64,000 nucleotides of DNA from DASSUW01 sp963730535 (GTDB lineage: Bacteria; Actinomycetota; Thermoleophilia; Solirubrobacterales; Solirubrobacteraceae): contig CAVSRU010000005.1 in the NCBI GenBank assembly GCA_963730535.1, positions 620,001 through 684,000 on the forward strand. Reading direction: 5' to 3'. Both the position numbers and the translations under genes were made by a program. Positions 33,838-41,690 of this stretch are shown here, one piece after another; the first letter of the stretch is position 1; every line of letters starts with the position of its first letter. Below the pieces are notes generated by a model. That model ran no database searches, was not told the origin of the DNA, and saw nothing but the letters and a program-made list of their open reading frames with translations.

Positions 33838-34978
33838 TGACGGCTCGATAGATGTTGCCGTTCGCCGAGGCGAAGAGCGGCTCGCCGTCGGCGTCGGGGC
33901 CGATGTGGGTGAGCTGGGGCACGCCGGCGCGCTCGCGGCGCACGTCGGTCGCGCGGCCCTCGGGGGCGCCGCGGAGCGACCACAGGATCCCCGAGCAGAA
34001 GTCGCCGTACAGGTAGCGGCCGCGCAGGGCGTCGAGCTTCGCTCCCTGGTACACGTAGCCGCCGGTGACCGAGCAGCCGTCGTCGCCGTGCTCGTACACG
34101 GCGACCGGCCACACGACCTCGCCGGGGGCCAGCTCGTCGTCGCCCTCCGGCATCCGCCGATGGCCCTCGAAGGCGCTCCAGCCGAGGTTCTTCGGCGGCT
34201 CGTCGGGCTCGAGCTGGACACGGTCGATCTCCTCGATCTCGTCTTGGCCGACGTCGCCGATCCAGACGTCGCCGAGGGCGGGGTCGAACGCGAAGCGCCA
34301 CGGGTTGCGCAGGCCGATCAGCTCGGTGCGCCAGCGCGGCTCGCGCTGCTCGATGTCGGCGGAGAGGAGCTTGCCGAGCCGGTCCTGGCGGTCCTGGGCG
34401 CGGCGCTCGGGGTCGTAGGCGCCGCCGCCGTCGCCGAGGCCGAGGTAGAGCCGCTCGTCGGGCCCGAACGCGAGCTGGCCGCCGTTGTGGTTCGGCTCGG
34501 GCTGCCGCTGGAAGAGCAGCTCGCGCAGGGGCTCCGGGTCGATCGCGCGACGGCGCGCGCGGAACTCGGCCACCCGCGTGTCGCCGCGGCGGTCGCTCCA
34601 GTGGAGGTACAGGCGCCGGTCGGTAGCGAAGTCGGGGTGGAAGGCGAGGCCGAGCAGACCCTGCTCGGCCCCGGTGGTGATCCGGCCGGCGAGGTCGAGC
34701 ATGACGGTGCGGCGGCCGTTCTCGAGGCGGACGACGCGCCCGGGCTGCTCGAGCACCCACAGGGCGTCGGGGTCGCCCGGCGCGACGCCCACGAACGTCG
34801 GCCGGTTGAGGCCCGTGGCGATCCGCTCGACGTCGAACGAGTGCGCCCGCCCCCTCTCGGTCGCCGGCGGGACGGGCTCGATGCCGTTCAGCGAGTCGCC
34901 GCCGGCCCCCAGCGCGACGGCCGCCGCGATGGCGAGCGCGGCGGTGGCGGCGGCGGCGGTGAGGAGGCGGGCGCGCAT
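33809..34978 (-). CDS. PQQ-dependent sugar dehydrogenase (Gdh/sorbosone dehydrogenase family), secreted
   Basis: 389 aa from ATG 34978. Signal peptide about 1-27 (Ala-rich). Six-bladed propeller features: GLNRPTFVGVAPGDPDALWVLEQPG, GLLGLAFHPDF, the catalytic His/metal-site NHNGGQLAFGPDERLYLGLGDGG, RNPWRFAFDP, GDVGQDEIEEI, YLYGDFCSG. Such proteins oxidise aldoses or similar at the cell surface with PQQ and Ca2+. A TAGGGT -10 box within GTTAGGCAACCCTAAC lies 8 nt before the ATG. Confidence 0.9.
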   Translation of the reverse strand: MRARLLTAAAATAALAIAAAVALGAGGDSLNGIEPVPPATERGRAHSFDVERIATGLNRPTFVGVAPGDPDALWVLEQPGRVVRLENGRRTVMLDLAGRITTGAEQGLLGLAFHPDFATDRRLYLHWSDRRGDTRVAEFRARRRAIDPEPLRELLFQRQPEPNHNGGQLAFGPDERLYLGLGDGGGAYDPERRAQDRQDRLGKLLSADIEQREPRWRTELIGLRNPWRFAFDPALGDVWIGDVGQDEIEEIDRVQLEPDEPPKNLGWSAFEGHRRMPEGDDELAPGEVVWPVAVYEHGDDGCSVTGGYVYQGAKLDALRGRYLYGDFCSGILWSLRGAPEGRATDVRRERAGVPQLTHIGPDADGEPLFASANGNIYRAVSPDPPDHRG

Positions 34979-34994
34979 GTTAGGCAACCCTAAC
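34979..34994. promoter_or_regulatory. GTTAGG-N4-CCTAAC inverted repeat at the sugar-dehydrogenase start
   Basis: Perfect 6+4+6 inverted repeat directly upstream of ATG 34978, containing the minus-strand -10 box TAGGGT (34992-34987). The TTAGG-N4-CCTWA layout is shared with the iron-transporter promoter at 32634-32647. It also overlaps the stop codon of the upstream membrane gene. Confidence 0.55.
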
Positions 34995-36267
34995 ACGCAA
35001 TGCGGACCTCCCATCGCCCGACCCGGTCGCCTGGCTCGAAGGCTGCCGGAGTGGCAGGCTCGACCGGCTCGTCCGGCCCCAGGCGGGAGCGGAACACGAC
35101 CCCCGGCGGGCGCGGGACGAACGCCACTCGCCGCTTCTCGACGTCGAGGTGGTAGGCCAGCAGCGGCCCGCGCAGGTCGCCGACGTACGGGCGCCCGCAG
35201 TCCAGCACCGCGCCGCGGCCGCCGGCGTCGGCGATCGCCCGCTCGAGGTCACCCGACAGCCCGGCCGCCCATGCCCGGTCGCGCCTGAGGTCGTCGAGGT
35301 CGGCCAGCTTCGGCCACGCCGCGACGAGGAGGAGGGCGGCCGCGACCAGTGCGACCGGCACGCGGCGCGCGGTTGCGGCGGCCAGGCCGGCGGCGCCCGC
35401 GACGGCGACGAGCGCCGCTCCCGGGAGCGCGTAGCGGGGTTCGCCGGAGAAGCCGGCCTGCGCCATGACGGCGACGAGCGCGATCCAGGCGAGCCCGGCG
35501 GCGAGCAGCGCGCGGGCGGCGGGCACGAGCGCGGCGGCGAGTGCCGCTCCCGCCCAGAGCGGCCACAGGGGCAGGGCCGCCGCCTCGCGCAGCGAGGCGA
35601 GCGCCGGCACCGCAGCCTCCGCCGGCTGCCCCGGGTTCGGCACCCGCGCCCGCGCGCCGGAGCGCAGCGGATCGCCCGACGCCAGCAGCTCGGGCACGAA
35701 CCACAGGGCGGGGACAGCGACCGCGACCGCCGCGAGCAGCGGGCGGTCCTGCGGGCGGCGCCGCCAGAGCAGCACGCCGAACGCGAGCAGGAACGGCCAC
35801 GCCTCCACCCGCAGCAGCGCACAGCCCACCCCACACGCCAGCGCGGCGCGGGGGCGGCCGGCGCGCCACGCCTCCAGGCCCAGCAGCGCGAACGCGATCG
35901 TCCACCCCGGCTCGGCTCCCGCCGCGGAGTACCCGAGGAACCCGCCGCAGAGGACGACCCCGACCGCCGCGGCGATGCCCGCGCCGCGCCCCGCCAGGCG
36001 GCTCCCGAGGCGGAAGGCGAGGATCGCGGCGAGGACGGCTCCGGCGCGCGCGACGATCACCCAGGCGACCGGGGCGGCTCCGCCGAGTGCGGAGAGTGCC
36101 GCGCAGACGAGCACGGGAAGCGGCTTGAAGGCCGGTCCCTCCTCGGTGCTCAGCGTCCCGTGCGCGAGCTCGCGGCCCCACAGCAGCCACGCCCACGGGT
36201 CGTACGACGGGGCGGGCGCGACGACGAGCGCCGTCAGCGCCGCAACCGCGACCGCTGCAACGGCCAT
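34990..36267 (-). CDS. Polytopic membrane protein, glycosyltransferase (GT-C)-like
   Basis: 425 aa from ATG 36267. About 9-10 membrane helices. An N-terminal extracytoplasmic loop after helix 1 contains SYDPWAWLLWGRELAHGTLS and GPAFKPLPVLVCAAL, the pattern of actinobacterial GT-C (ArnT/PMT-like) proteins in which an early Asp lies in the first loop (DPWAW). A soluble tail (from about 340) follows. Donor and acceptor are unknown. The ATG abuts hairpin repeat copy 3. Confidence 0.7.
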   Translation of the reverse strand: MAVAAVAVAALTALVVAPAPSYDPWAWLLWGRELAHGTLSTEEGPAFKPLPVLVCAALSALGGAAPVAWVIVARAGAVLAAILAFRLGSRLAGRGAGIAAAVGVVLCGGFLGYSAAGAEPGWTIAFALLGLEAWRAGRPRAALACGVGCALLRVEAWPFLLAFGVLLWRRRPQDRPLLAAVAVAVPALWFVPELLASGDPLRSGARARVPNPGQPAEAAVPALASLREAAALPLWPLWAGAALAAALVPAARALLAAGLAWIALVAVMAQAGFSGEPRYALPGAALVAVAGAAGLAAATARRVPVALVAAALLLVAAWPKLADLDDLRRDRAWAAGLSGDLERAIADAGGRGAVLDCGRPYVGDLRGPLLAYHLDVEKRRVAFVPRPPGVVFRSRLGPDEPVEPATPAAFEPGDRVGRWEVRIAC

Positions 36268-36322
36268 TGGGGGTGCCCAACGGGACATCGCTCCATACGG
36301 AATGGACCGTTGGGCGGGGCCG
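36268..36322. repeat. Hairpin repeat family 2, copy 3 (DUF177/membrane gene junction)
   Basis: Arms GGGGTGCCCAACGGGACAT and ATGGACCGTTGGGCGGGGCC around CGCTCCATACGGA. It touches the start codon of the membrane gene at one end and leads to the DUF177 stop at the other. Same orientation as copy 2. Confidence 0.85.
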
Positions 36323-36332
36323 CCACGATCTC

Positions 36333-36851
36333 CTACTCGAACTTGAGCTCTCCGAGCTTCGCCCAGCGGGGATCGGGCGCCGCCTCGTGGCGGTGCTCCG
36401 GGTCCTCGTTCAGGTTGGCGCCGCACTGGCCGCAGAGCCCCAGGCACTCCTCGCGGCAGGTGAGCTGCACGGGAAGCGCGAGGGCGAGCGCGTCGCGGAC
36501 CCAGTCCGCGAGCTGGAGCTCCTCGCCGTCGGTCACGTACGGGGAGCTGAGCTCGTCGCCGCCGCCGGGCTGGTTGACCTCGCGCACGTCGACCTCGAAG
36601 TCCGGCGAGGCGGGCTCGAGGCAGCGCATGCACGGGCCCTCGATGCCGGCCGTGAAGCGCAGCCGGAGCGCCCACCCGTTGCCCGTCGTGCGCGACACGT
36701 CGACGCGCACGGGCACGAGCGCGGGCGTCACGGCGTAGGGCACGCCGCCGTAGTGGACTGGGTCGATCGCGACGTGCAGATCGAGGCGCCGGCCGTCGCC
36801 GGAACGGAGCCCGAGGGGTGCGAGTTCGAAGGTGTCGGTGCGCTGCGGCAT
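36333..36851 (-). CDS. DUF177 (YceD-type) protein
   Basis: 172 aa. The two cysteine groups of the family are visible: GPCMRCLEPA and CREECLGLCGQCGANLNED, so metal binding is likely. DUF177 normally sits directly before rpmF and is linked to ribosomal RNA or large-subunit biogenesis in plants and bacteria. Here rpmF is 7.7 kb downstream. A TACCGT -10 box and a GAGAAGG ribosome site precede the ATG. Confidence 0.92.
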   Translation of the reverse strand: MPQRTDTFELAPLGLRSGDGRRLDLHVAIDPVHYGGVPYAVTPALVPVRVDVSRTTGNGWALRLRFTAGIEGPCMRCLEPASPDFEVDVREVNQPGGGDELSSPYVTDGEELQLADWVRDALALALPVQLTCREECLGLCGQCGANLNEDPEHRHEAAPDPRWAKLGELKFE

Positions 36852-36868
36852 GGCCTTCTCACGGTAGC

Positions 36869-38506
36869 TCAGCCGTCCTTCAATTCACGCTTGAGCACCT
36901 TGCCCGTCGAGGTCCGCGGCAGCTCGTCGACGAACTTGACGTCGCGCGGCGCCTTGTAGGCCGCGAGGTTCGCCTTGACGTGCTTCTTGACGTCGGCCTC
37001 GCTGAGCGACGAGCCGTCCTTCTTGACCACCACGGCCTTGAGCCGCTGGCCGAACTTCTCGTCCTCGACGCCGAACACCGCGACCTCGATGACGTCGTCG
37101 AGCCCGGCGAGCAGGTCCTCGACCTCGGTCGGGAACACGTTCTCGCCGCCGGACACGATCATGTCGTCGTCGCGGCCGTCCACGAACAGGCGGCCGGCCT
37201 TGTCGAAGTGGCCGACGTCGCCGGAGGACAGCAGCCCGTCGATGGCGTCCTTGTTGCCGCCGCCCGTGTAGCCCTCGAACTGCATCTCGTTGCCGACGAA
37301 GATGCGGCCAGTCGCCCCCTGGGGGGCCGCCTGGCCGTTGTCGTCGTAGAGCCGGACGATCGTGCCGTGCGGCGGGCGGCCCGCCGTCCCCGGCGCCGCC
37401 CGCAGGTCCGCCGGCGTGGCGATGCTCGCCCACGCCACCTCGGTCGAGCCGTAGAGGTTGTAGACGTTCTCGCCGAACACGTCCATCCACTTCTCCGACA
37501 GCGCGCCGGGCAGCGCCGAGCCGGAGACGGCGACCACGCGGACCGCCGAGAGGTCGTAGCGCTGGAGCACCTCGTCGGGCAGCTCGAGGATCCGCTGCAT
37601 CATCACCGGGACGACGATCAGCGCCGTCGCCTCGTGCTGGGCGGTCAGCGACAGCGTGTCCTCGGGGTCGAACTTCCGGTTGAGCACGAGCGTCGACGAC
37701 AGGCTCATGCCGAGCGTGAAGTGCACGTAGCCCCAGGAGTGGAACATCGGGGCGGCGATCATCGTCCGCTCGCGCGCCTTGAGCGGGATCATCGCGAGCA
37801 GGGCGGCGGCCGGGTCGAGCGAGCGGGGCTGGGAGCGCGAGGCGCCCTTCGGCGTCCCCGTCGTGCCCGACGTGAGGATGATCGCCTTGCCGCGCTCCGG
37901 CGGCGGCACCACGTCGCGCGTGTCGCCACCCGCGATCAGGTCCTCGATCCGCGGGTCCTTGGGCTTGCCGTCGTCCGGGTCGTGCCAGGCGATGTAGCGC
38001 TTGCGGCGCCGCGACGCGTCGTGGATCAGCTCCTCGAACTCGTGGTCGTAGATCAGCGCCTTGGGCTTCTCGCGCTTGGCGACGTCCGTGAGCTGGGGGC
38101 CGGAGAACGCGGTGTTGAGGAACAGCACGTTGGCGCCGAGCTTCGAGCACGCGATCACCGCGTCGGTGAAGCCGCGATGGTTGCGGCACATGACCCCGAC
38201 GCTGTCGCCCGCCTCGACGCCGTCGGCGGCCAGCGCGTTGGCGAGCGCGTTCGTCCGCTCGTGGACCTCGCCGAACGTCAGCGTCCCGAGCTCGTCGATG
38301 ATCGCGGTCTCCGACCCGTAGCGCTCGGCGGACGCGCCGTAGCCGCCCGCGGGAGTCGGCCCGAAGCGCACGAGCGCGCGCACGGCGCCGACCACGTGGT
38401 CGGGCCGCCCGGGGTGCAGCACGCCGGCCCCGGCCAGCGTGCGAGCGGTGAACAGCTTGGTCGTGATCTGGGTCTTCGCGCGTCCGAGGTCGGGCATGGG
38501 CGGCAT
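36869..38506 (-). CDS. AMP-dependent acyl-CoA synthetase
   Basis: 545 aa. Adenylate-forming motifs: LTSGTTGTPKGA (A3), NLYGSTEVAW (A5), GRLFVDGRDDDMIVSGGENVFPTE (A7/A8, residues about 440-465) and RTSTGKVLKREL with the C-terminal catalytic Lys. The family activates fatty or other carboxylic acids to acyl-CoA. Chain length cannot be read. It lies 17 bp from DUF177 and 4 bp after the hypothetical 38511-39305, so it may be in one transcript. Confidence 0.92.
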   Translation of the reverse strand: MPPMPDLGRAKTQITTKLFTARTLAGAGVLHPGRPDHVVGAVRALVRFGPTPAGGYGASAERYGSETAIIDELGTLTFGEVHERTNALANALAADGVEAGDSVGVMCRNHRGFTDAVIACSKLGANVLFLNTAFSGPQLTDVAKREKPKALIYDHEFEELIHDASRRRKRYIAWHDPDDGKPKDPRIEDLIAGGDTRDVVPPPERGKAIILTSGTTGTPKGASRSQPRSLDPAAALLAMIPLKARERTMIAAPMFHSWGYVHFTLGMSLSSTLVLNRKFDPEDTLSLTAQHEATALIVVPVMMQRILELPDEVLQRYDLSAVRVVAVSGSALPGALSEKWMDVFGENVYNLYGSTEVAWASIATPADLRAAPGTAGRPPHGTIVRLYDDNGQAAPQGATGRIFVGNEMQFEGYTGGGNKDAIDGLLSSGDVGHFDKAGRLFVDGRDDDMIVSGGENVFPTEVEDLLAGLDDVIEVAVFGVEDEKFGQRLKAVVVKKDGSSLSEADVKKHVKANLAAYKAPRDVKFVDELPRTSTGKVLKRELKDG

Positions 38507-38510
38507 GGTC

Positions 38511-39305
38511 TCACGCCCGAGGCAGGTGCAAACCCGGTGGCACGGCGCCGTCCTCGATCAGCCGCCGGATCTCGGCGGCGCGCTTCGGGTTGAGGAACAC
38601 GTGCCGCTGGCCGACCGAGGGCTTCTCGGCCAGCAGGCCGGACTCCAGCAGCGCCTCGCCGACGGCCTTCGCGAGCGCTCGGTCGTTGCCGGCGAAGCCG
38701 CGCGGCAGGTGCGCGAAGTCCGTGTGGTAGCCGCCCCACTTGCCCATTCCGGCGAGCCGGTAGAGGATGCGCCGGGCGACGCGCCGGGCCGCGTCGGGGT
38801 CGTCGTGCGGGCGCACGGCGCGCTCGGCGGGCTGGAGCAGCGCGAGCACCGCGTCCTCGTGCTCCTCCACCGAGGCGGCGTCCTCCGGGCGCCCGCCGAA
38901 CAGCGCCACCGCCTCGGCGATCCGCAGCGGATGGTCGGCGCCGATCGGGTCCCGCAGCTCCGGGCCCTCCAGAAGCCGGCCGGGGGTGACGACCGCGCGG
39001 GCCCGCAGCCGGTCGAGCCGTCCGGCGCGCTCGTCGAAGGCGACCGGCACGAGCTCCTCGAGGTCTGCGGGCTCGATGTGGGCGGGGAGCCCGAGCAGCA
39101 GGAAGCCGTCGAGGTCGCCGGCTCGCAGGCGCAGGTCATCGACGCTGGCGGGAGCGCCGCCCCCGCTCAGGTCCACGAGCGCCGCGACGACGGCGGCGAC
39201 GAGGAGCCAGGCTCGTTCGGACACGACGGCCGGATCGGCGCGCAGGGCAGCCTCGGCCGGCGTGGCGGCGAGCAGCTGATCGTCGCCGGCCGCGAACGCG
39301 ACCAC
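38511..39305 (-). CDS. Hypothetical protein (about 264 aa or longer)
   Basis: The GTG at 39305 is the first normal start, but convincing coding sequence continues 46 codons upstream in frame (for example LRTLLQAALQHGRAELDKPR) up to the macro-domain TGA with only CTG available, so the N-terminus is uncertain. Visible parts: an Ala/Leu-rich helical middle, VTPGRLLEGPELRDPIGADHPLRIAE, and a C-terminal winged-helix-like segment with WGGYHTDFAHLPRGFAGND and SVGQRHVFLNPKRAAEIRRLI. I do not recognise a family. Confidence 0.6.
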   Translation of the reverse strand: MVAFAAGDDQLLAATPAEAALRADPAVVSERAWLLVAAVVAALVDLSGGGAPASVDDLRLRAGDLDGFLLLGLPAHIEPADLEELVPVAFDERAGRLDRLRARAVVTPGRLLEGPELRDPIGADHPLRIAEAVALFGGRPEDAASVEEHEDAVLALLQPAERAVRPHDDPDAARRVARRILYRLAGMGKWGGYHTDFAHLPRGFAGNDRALAKAVGEALLESGLLAEKPSVGQRHVFLNPKRAAEIRRLIEDGAVPPGLHLPRA

Positions 39306-39443
39306 GACCGGCTCGCCGTAGCCCGACCGCGGCTTGTCGAGCTCCGCCCGGCCGTGCTGGAGCGCCGCCTGGAGCAGCGTCCGCAGCCGCGCGGTCGCCG
39401 AGGGCGGCGCCGAGGCGCCGCCGAGCGCGAGGAAGCTCGTCGA

Positions 39444-39941
39444 TCAACCGAGCGCGGCCTCGAACGCCTCGCGGGCCGCGTCGCCGTGCACGGCGAACAC
39501 CACCCGCTCGAGGCCCGATCCGGCGGCGAGGTGGCGGCGGACCTCCTCGACCTCGATCTGCGCCGCCTCGGCGAGCGGGAAGCCGCCGACCCCGGTGCCG
39601 AAGGCGACGAGCGCGAGGCTGCGGGCGCCGAGGTCGTCGGCCCGCGCGAGGGTGGCCGCCGTGGCGCGGCGGATGATGTCGGCCGACGTCGGGCCGCCGA
39701 GCTCCATCGTCGCCGCGTGGATGACCCAGCGGGCGGGCATGTCGCCGGCCGTCGTCTCGACCGCCTCGCCGAGCGCGATCGGCGCCTTCTCGCCCGACTC
39801 GGCGTCGACGGCCGGGCCCCCGGCGCGGGAGATCGCTCCCGCCACGCCGCCGCCGTGCAGCAGCCGGGTGTTCGCCGCGTTGGCGATCGCGTCGACCTCG
39901 AGGGCGGTGATGTCGGTGTCGAGCACCTCGACGGTGGCCAT
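39444..39941 (-). CDS. Macro-domain protein (ADP-ribose binding)
   Basis: 165 aa, a single macro domain. DTDITALEVDAIANAANTRL and LLHGGGVAGAISRAGG form the ADP-ribose pocket of the YmdB/MacroD type, with VAFGTGVGGFPLAEAA as the phosphate-binding loop. Members remove or bind ADP-ribose or O-acetyl-ADP-ribose. A TACCGT -10 box lies 8 nt before the ATG and overlaps the divergent acylphosphatase promoter. Confidence 0.92.
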   Translation of the reverse strand: MATVEVLDTDITALEVDAIANAANTRLLHGGGVAGAISRAGGPAVDAESGEKAPIALGEAVETTAGDMPARWVIHAATMELGGPTSADIIRRATAATLARADDLGARSLALVAFGTGVGGFPLAEAAQIEVEEVRRHLAAGSGLERVVFAVHGDAAREAFEAALG

Positions 39942-39960
39942 CCCGGTCTACGGTACCGCC
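39942..39960. promoter_or_regulatory. Divergent overlapping promoters (macro domain / acylphosphatase)
   Basis: TACGGTA at 39949-39955 gives TACGGT on the plus strand, 6 nt before GTG 39961, and TACCGT on the minus strand, 8 nt before ATG 39941. Only 19 bp separate the genes. Confidence 0.7.
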
Positions 39961-40239
39961 GTGGCCTCGGATCGGATCAGGCGTCGCGTCCGCGCGCACG
40001 GGCGCGTGCAGGGCGTGTTCTTCCGCGACTCGGTGCGCCGCGAGGCGGACCGGCGGGGCGTCGCCGGCTGGGCCCGCAACTGTCGTGACGGCACGGTCGA
40101 GGCGGTGTTCGAGGGCGAGCGCGACGCGGTCGAGAGGCTCGTCGAGCTGTGCCGCTCCGGCCCCGGCCACGCGTCGGTCGAGCGGCTCGACGTCGAGGAG
40201 GAGCAGCCCGAGGGGCTGACGCGGTTCGACGTCAAGTAG
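39961..40239 (+). CDS. Acylphosphatase
   Basis: 92 aa. The substrate-binding Arg is in AHGRVQGVFFRDSVRREA and the catalytic Asn in GWARNCRDGTVEAVFEGE, both hallmarks of the ~90-residue family. It hydrolyses acyl phosphates such as 1,3-bisphosphoglycerate or carbamoyl phosphate in the cytoplasm. Leaderless GTG start with a TACGGT box 6 nt upstream. Confidence 0.94.
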   Translation: MASDRIRRRVRAHGRVQGVFFRDSVRREADRRGVAGWARNCRDGTVEAVFEGERDAVERLVELCRSGPGHASVERLDVEEEQPEGLTRFDVK

Positions 40240-40368
40240 TAGCCCGTGCCGGTCCTGCCTCGCCTGGCGGCTCGTCGTCGGCTTCGCCTAGGGCCGGCAC
40301 CATGACCATGGCGGATGCCATCCGGGCATCCGATGTTGTCCGGACGCGGGCCTAGCCTGCGAAGGGCG
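40240..40368. other. Intergenic stretch with hairpin and -10 box
   Basis: Contains GGATGCC-ATCCG-GGCATCC (about 40313-40332), a small hairpin that may end acylphosphatase transcription, and TAGCCT 10 nt before ATG 40369 as a likely -10 box for the coiled-coil gene. No ORF of its own. Confidence 0.45.
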
Positions 40369-41652
40369 ATGGAAGCCGCGACCCCGCTCCGCCAACCCCG
40401 CGTCACCGCCCTGCTCGGGCGGGTGATCGTCGAGAACCTCGTCGTCGACGACGCGGTGGCGTCCGAGCTCGTGCGCGCGCGGGCCGACGCCGGCGAGAGC
40501 CCGGCGCGCGTGGTCGCCGACGCGATCGAGATCGGCGCCCGCATCCTCGACCGCGAGCACGCCGGCGCGTCGGTCGAGGTGCTGCGCCAGGACCTCGAGA
40601 ACGCGTCGCGTGAGGTCGAGGAGCGCCTCGGGCAGACCTCCGAGGCCGTGGTGACCGAGCTGCGCACGCGTCTCGAGGAGGCCTTCGGGCCCGAAAGCGG
40701 GCACGTCACCCGGGTGCTCCAGCGCCACTTCGGCGCCGAGTCGAGCACGGCGGTGCAGCACCAGGTCCGCGCGGCGGTCGGCGAGCTGCTCGCCGAGTCG
40801 CGCGAGAAGCTCTTCAAGCAGTTCTCCACGGCCGACGAGTCGAACCCGCTCGCCACCTTCCAGCGCGCCGCGGTGGCCGCCATCAAGCAGTCGTCCGACC
40901 AGCAGCACACCCACCTCCGGGAGATGAGCGGCCGCCTCGGCGAGCTCCAGCTCGAGGTCGCCAAGCTCCAGGCCGAGAAGGCGAAGGCGAGCGAGGTCGC
41001 CGCCGAGCACGACCGCTCGACCGCGAAGGGGCGGCCCTACGAGGAGGCCGTGCTCGAGGCGCTCGAGGGGATCGCCGCCGGGCACGGCGACGACTGCGAC
41101 GGCGTCGGCGACCTGCGCGGCGTCGGCGGCCGCAAGGGCGACGTGGTGGTCGACATCGACGGCTGCGCCGGTCGCCCCCGCGGGCGGCTCGTCTTCGAGG
41201 CCAAGAACTCCCGCCGCTCCCGCAACGAGGCGCTGACCGAGCTCGACGAGGCGATGAACCAGCGCGCCGCCGACTACGCGGTGTGGGTGGTCCCCTCCGA
41301 GGACAAGCTCCCGGCCCGGGCGACCCAGCTGCGCGAGGTGAACGGCGACAAGCTGTTCGTGGTCTACGACCCCGAGGAAGGCTCGCGGCTGGCGCTCGAG
41401 GTCGCCTACTCGCTGGCCCGCGCCCGCGTGGTGATGGCCAAGGGCGGCGCCGACGGGCTCGACGCCTCGGCCGTGCGCGCGGAGGTCGAGCGCGCGACGG
41501 TGGCGATGGAGGACGTGCGCCGGATCAAGAGCCAGCTCACCAGCGCCGCGGGTCAGATCGAGGGCGTGCAGAAGATCGTCGAGGACATGGCCAGGCGCGT
41601 GCGCGGTCACCTCGAGCAGATCGACCTGATGGTCGCCGAGGCGGCCGAGTAG
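40369..41652 (+). CDS. Coiled-coil protein with DUF2130-like, possible PD-(D/E)XK nuclease core
   Basis: 427 aa from ATG 40369. N-terminal helical region (1-60), coiled coils about 62-105 and 183-215, a compact domain about 218-340, and a C-terminal coiled coil 365-425. The compact domain has GRPYEEAVLEAL (Glu225/226), RKGDVVVDI (Asp258), LVFEAKNSRRSRNEALTELD (Glu277-x-Lys279) and ADYAVWVVPSED: the E...D...ExK order of PD-(D/E)XK folds, and the layout of DUF2130 proteins. Function unknown; related coiled-coil nucleases include RmuC-like proteins. The gene stands alone on the plus strand, followed by repeat copy D. Confidence 0.7.
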   Translation: MEAATPLRQPRVTALLGRVIVENLVVDDAVASELVRARADAGESPARVVADAIEIGARILDREHAGASVEVLRQDLENASREVEERLGQTSEAVVTELRTRLEEAFGPESGHVTRVLQRHFGAESSTAVQHQVRAAVGELLAESREKLFKQFSTADESNPLATFQRAAVAAIKQSSDQQHTHLREMSGRLGELQLEVAKLQAEKAKASEVAAEHDRSTAKGRPYEEAVLEALEGIAAGHGDDCDGVGDLRGVGGRKGDVVVDIDGCAGRPRGRLVFEAKNSRRSRNEALTELDEAMNQRAADYAVWVVPSEDKLPARATQLREVNGDKLFVVYDPEEGSRLALEVAYSLARARVVMAKGGADGLDASAVRAEVERATVAMEDVRRIKSQLTSAAGQIEGVQKIVEDMARRVRGHLEQIDLMVAEAAE

Positions 41653-41690
41653 CGCCGCCCGCGCGTCGCCGCGGGCCGACCGGCGACGCC

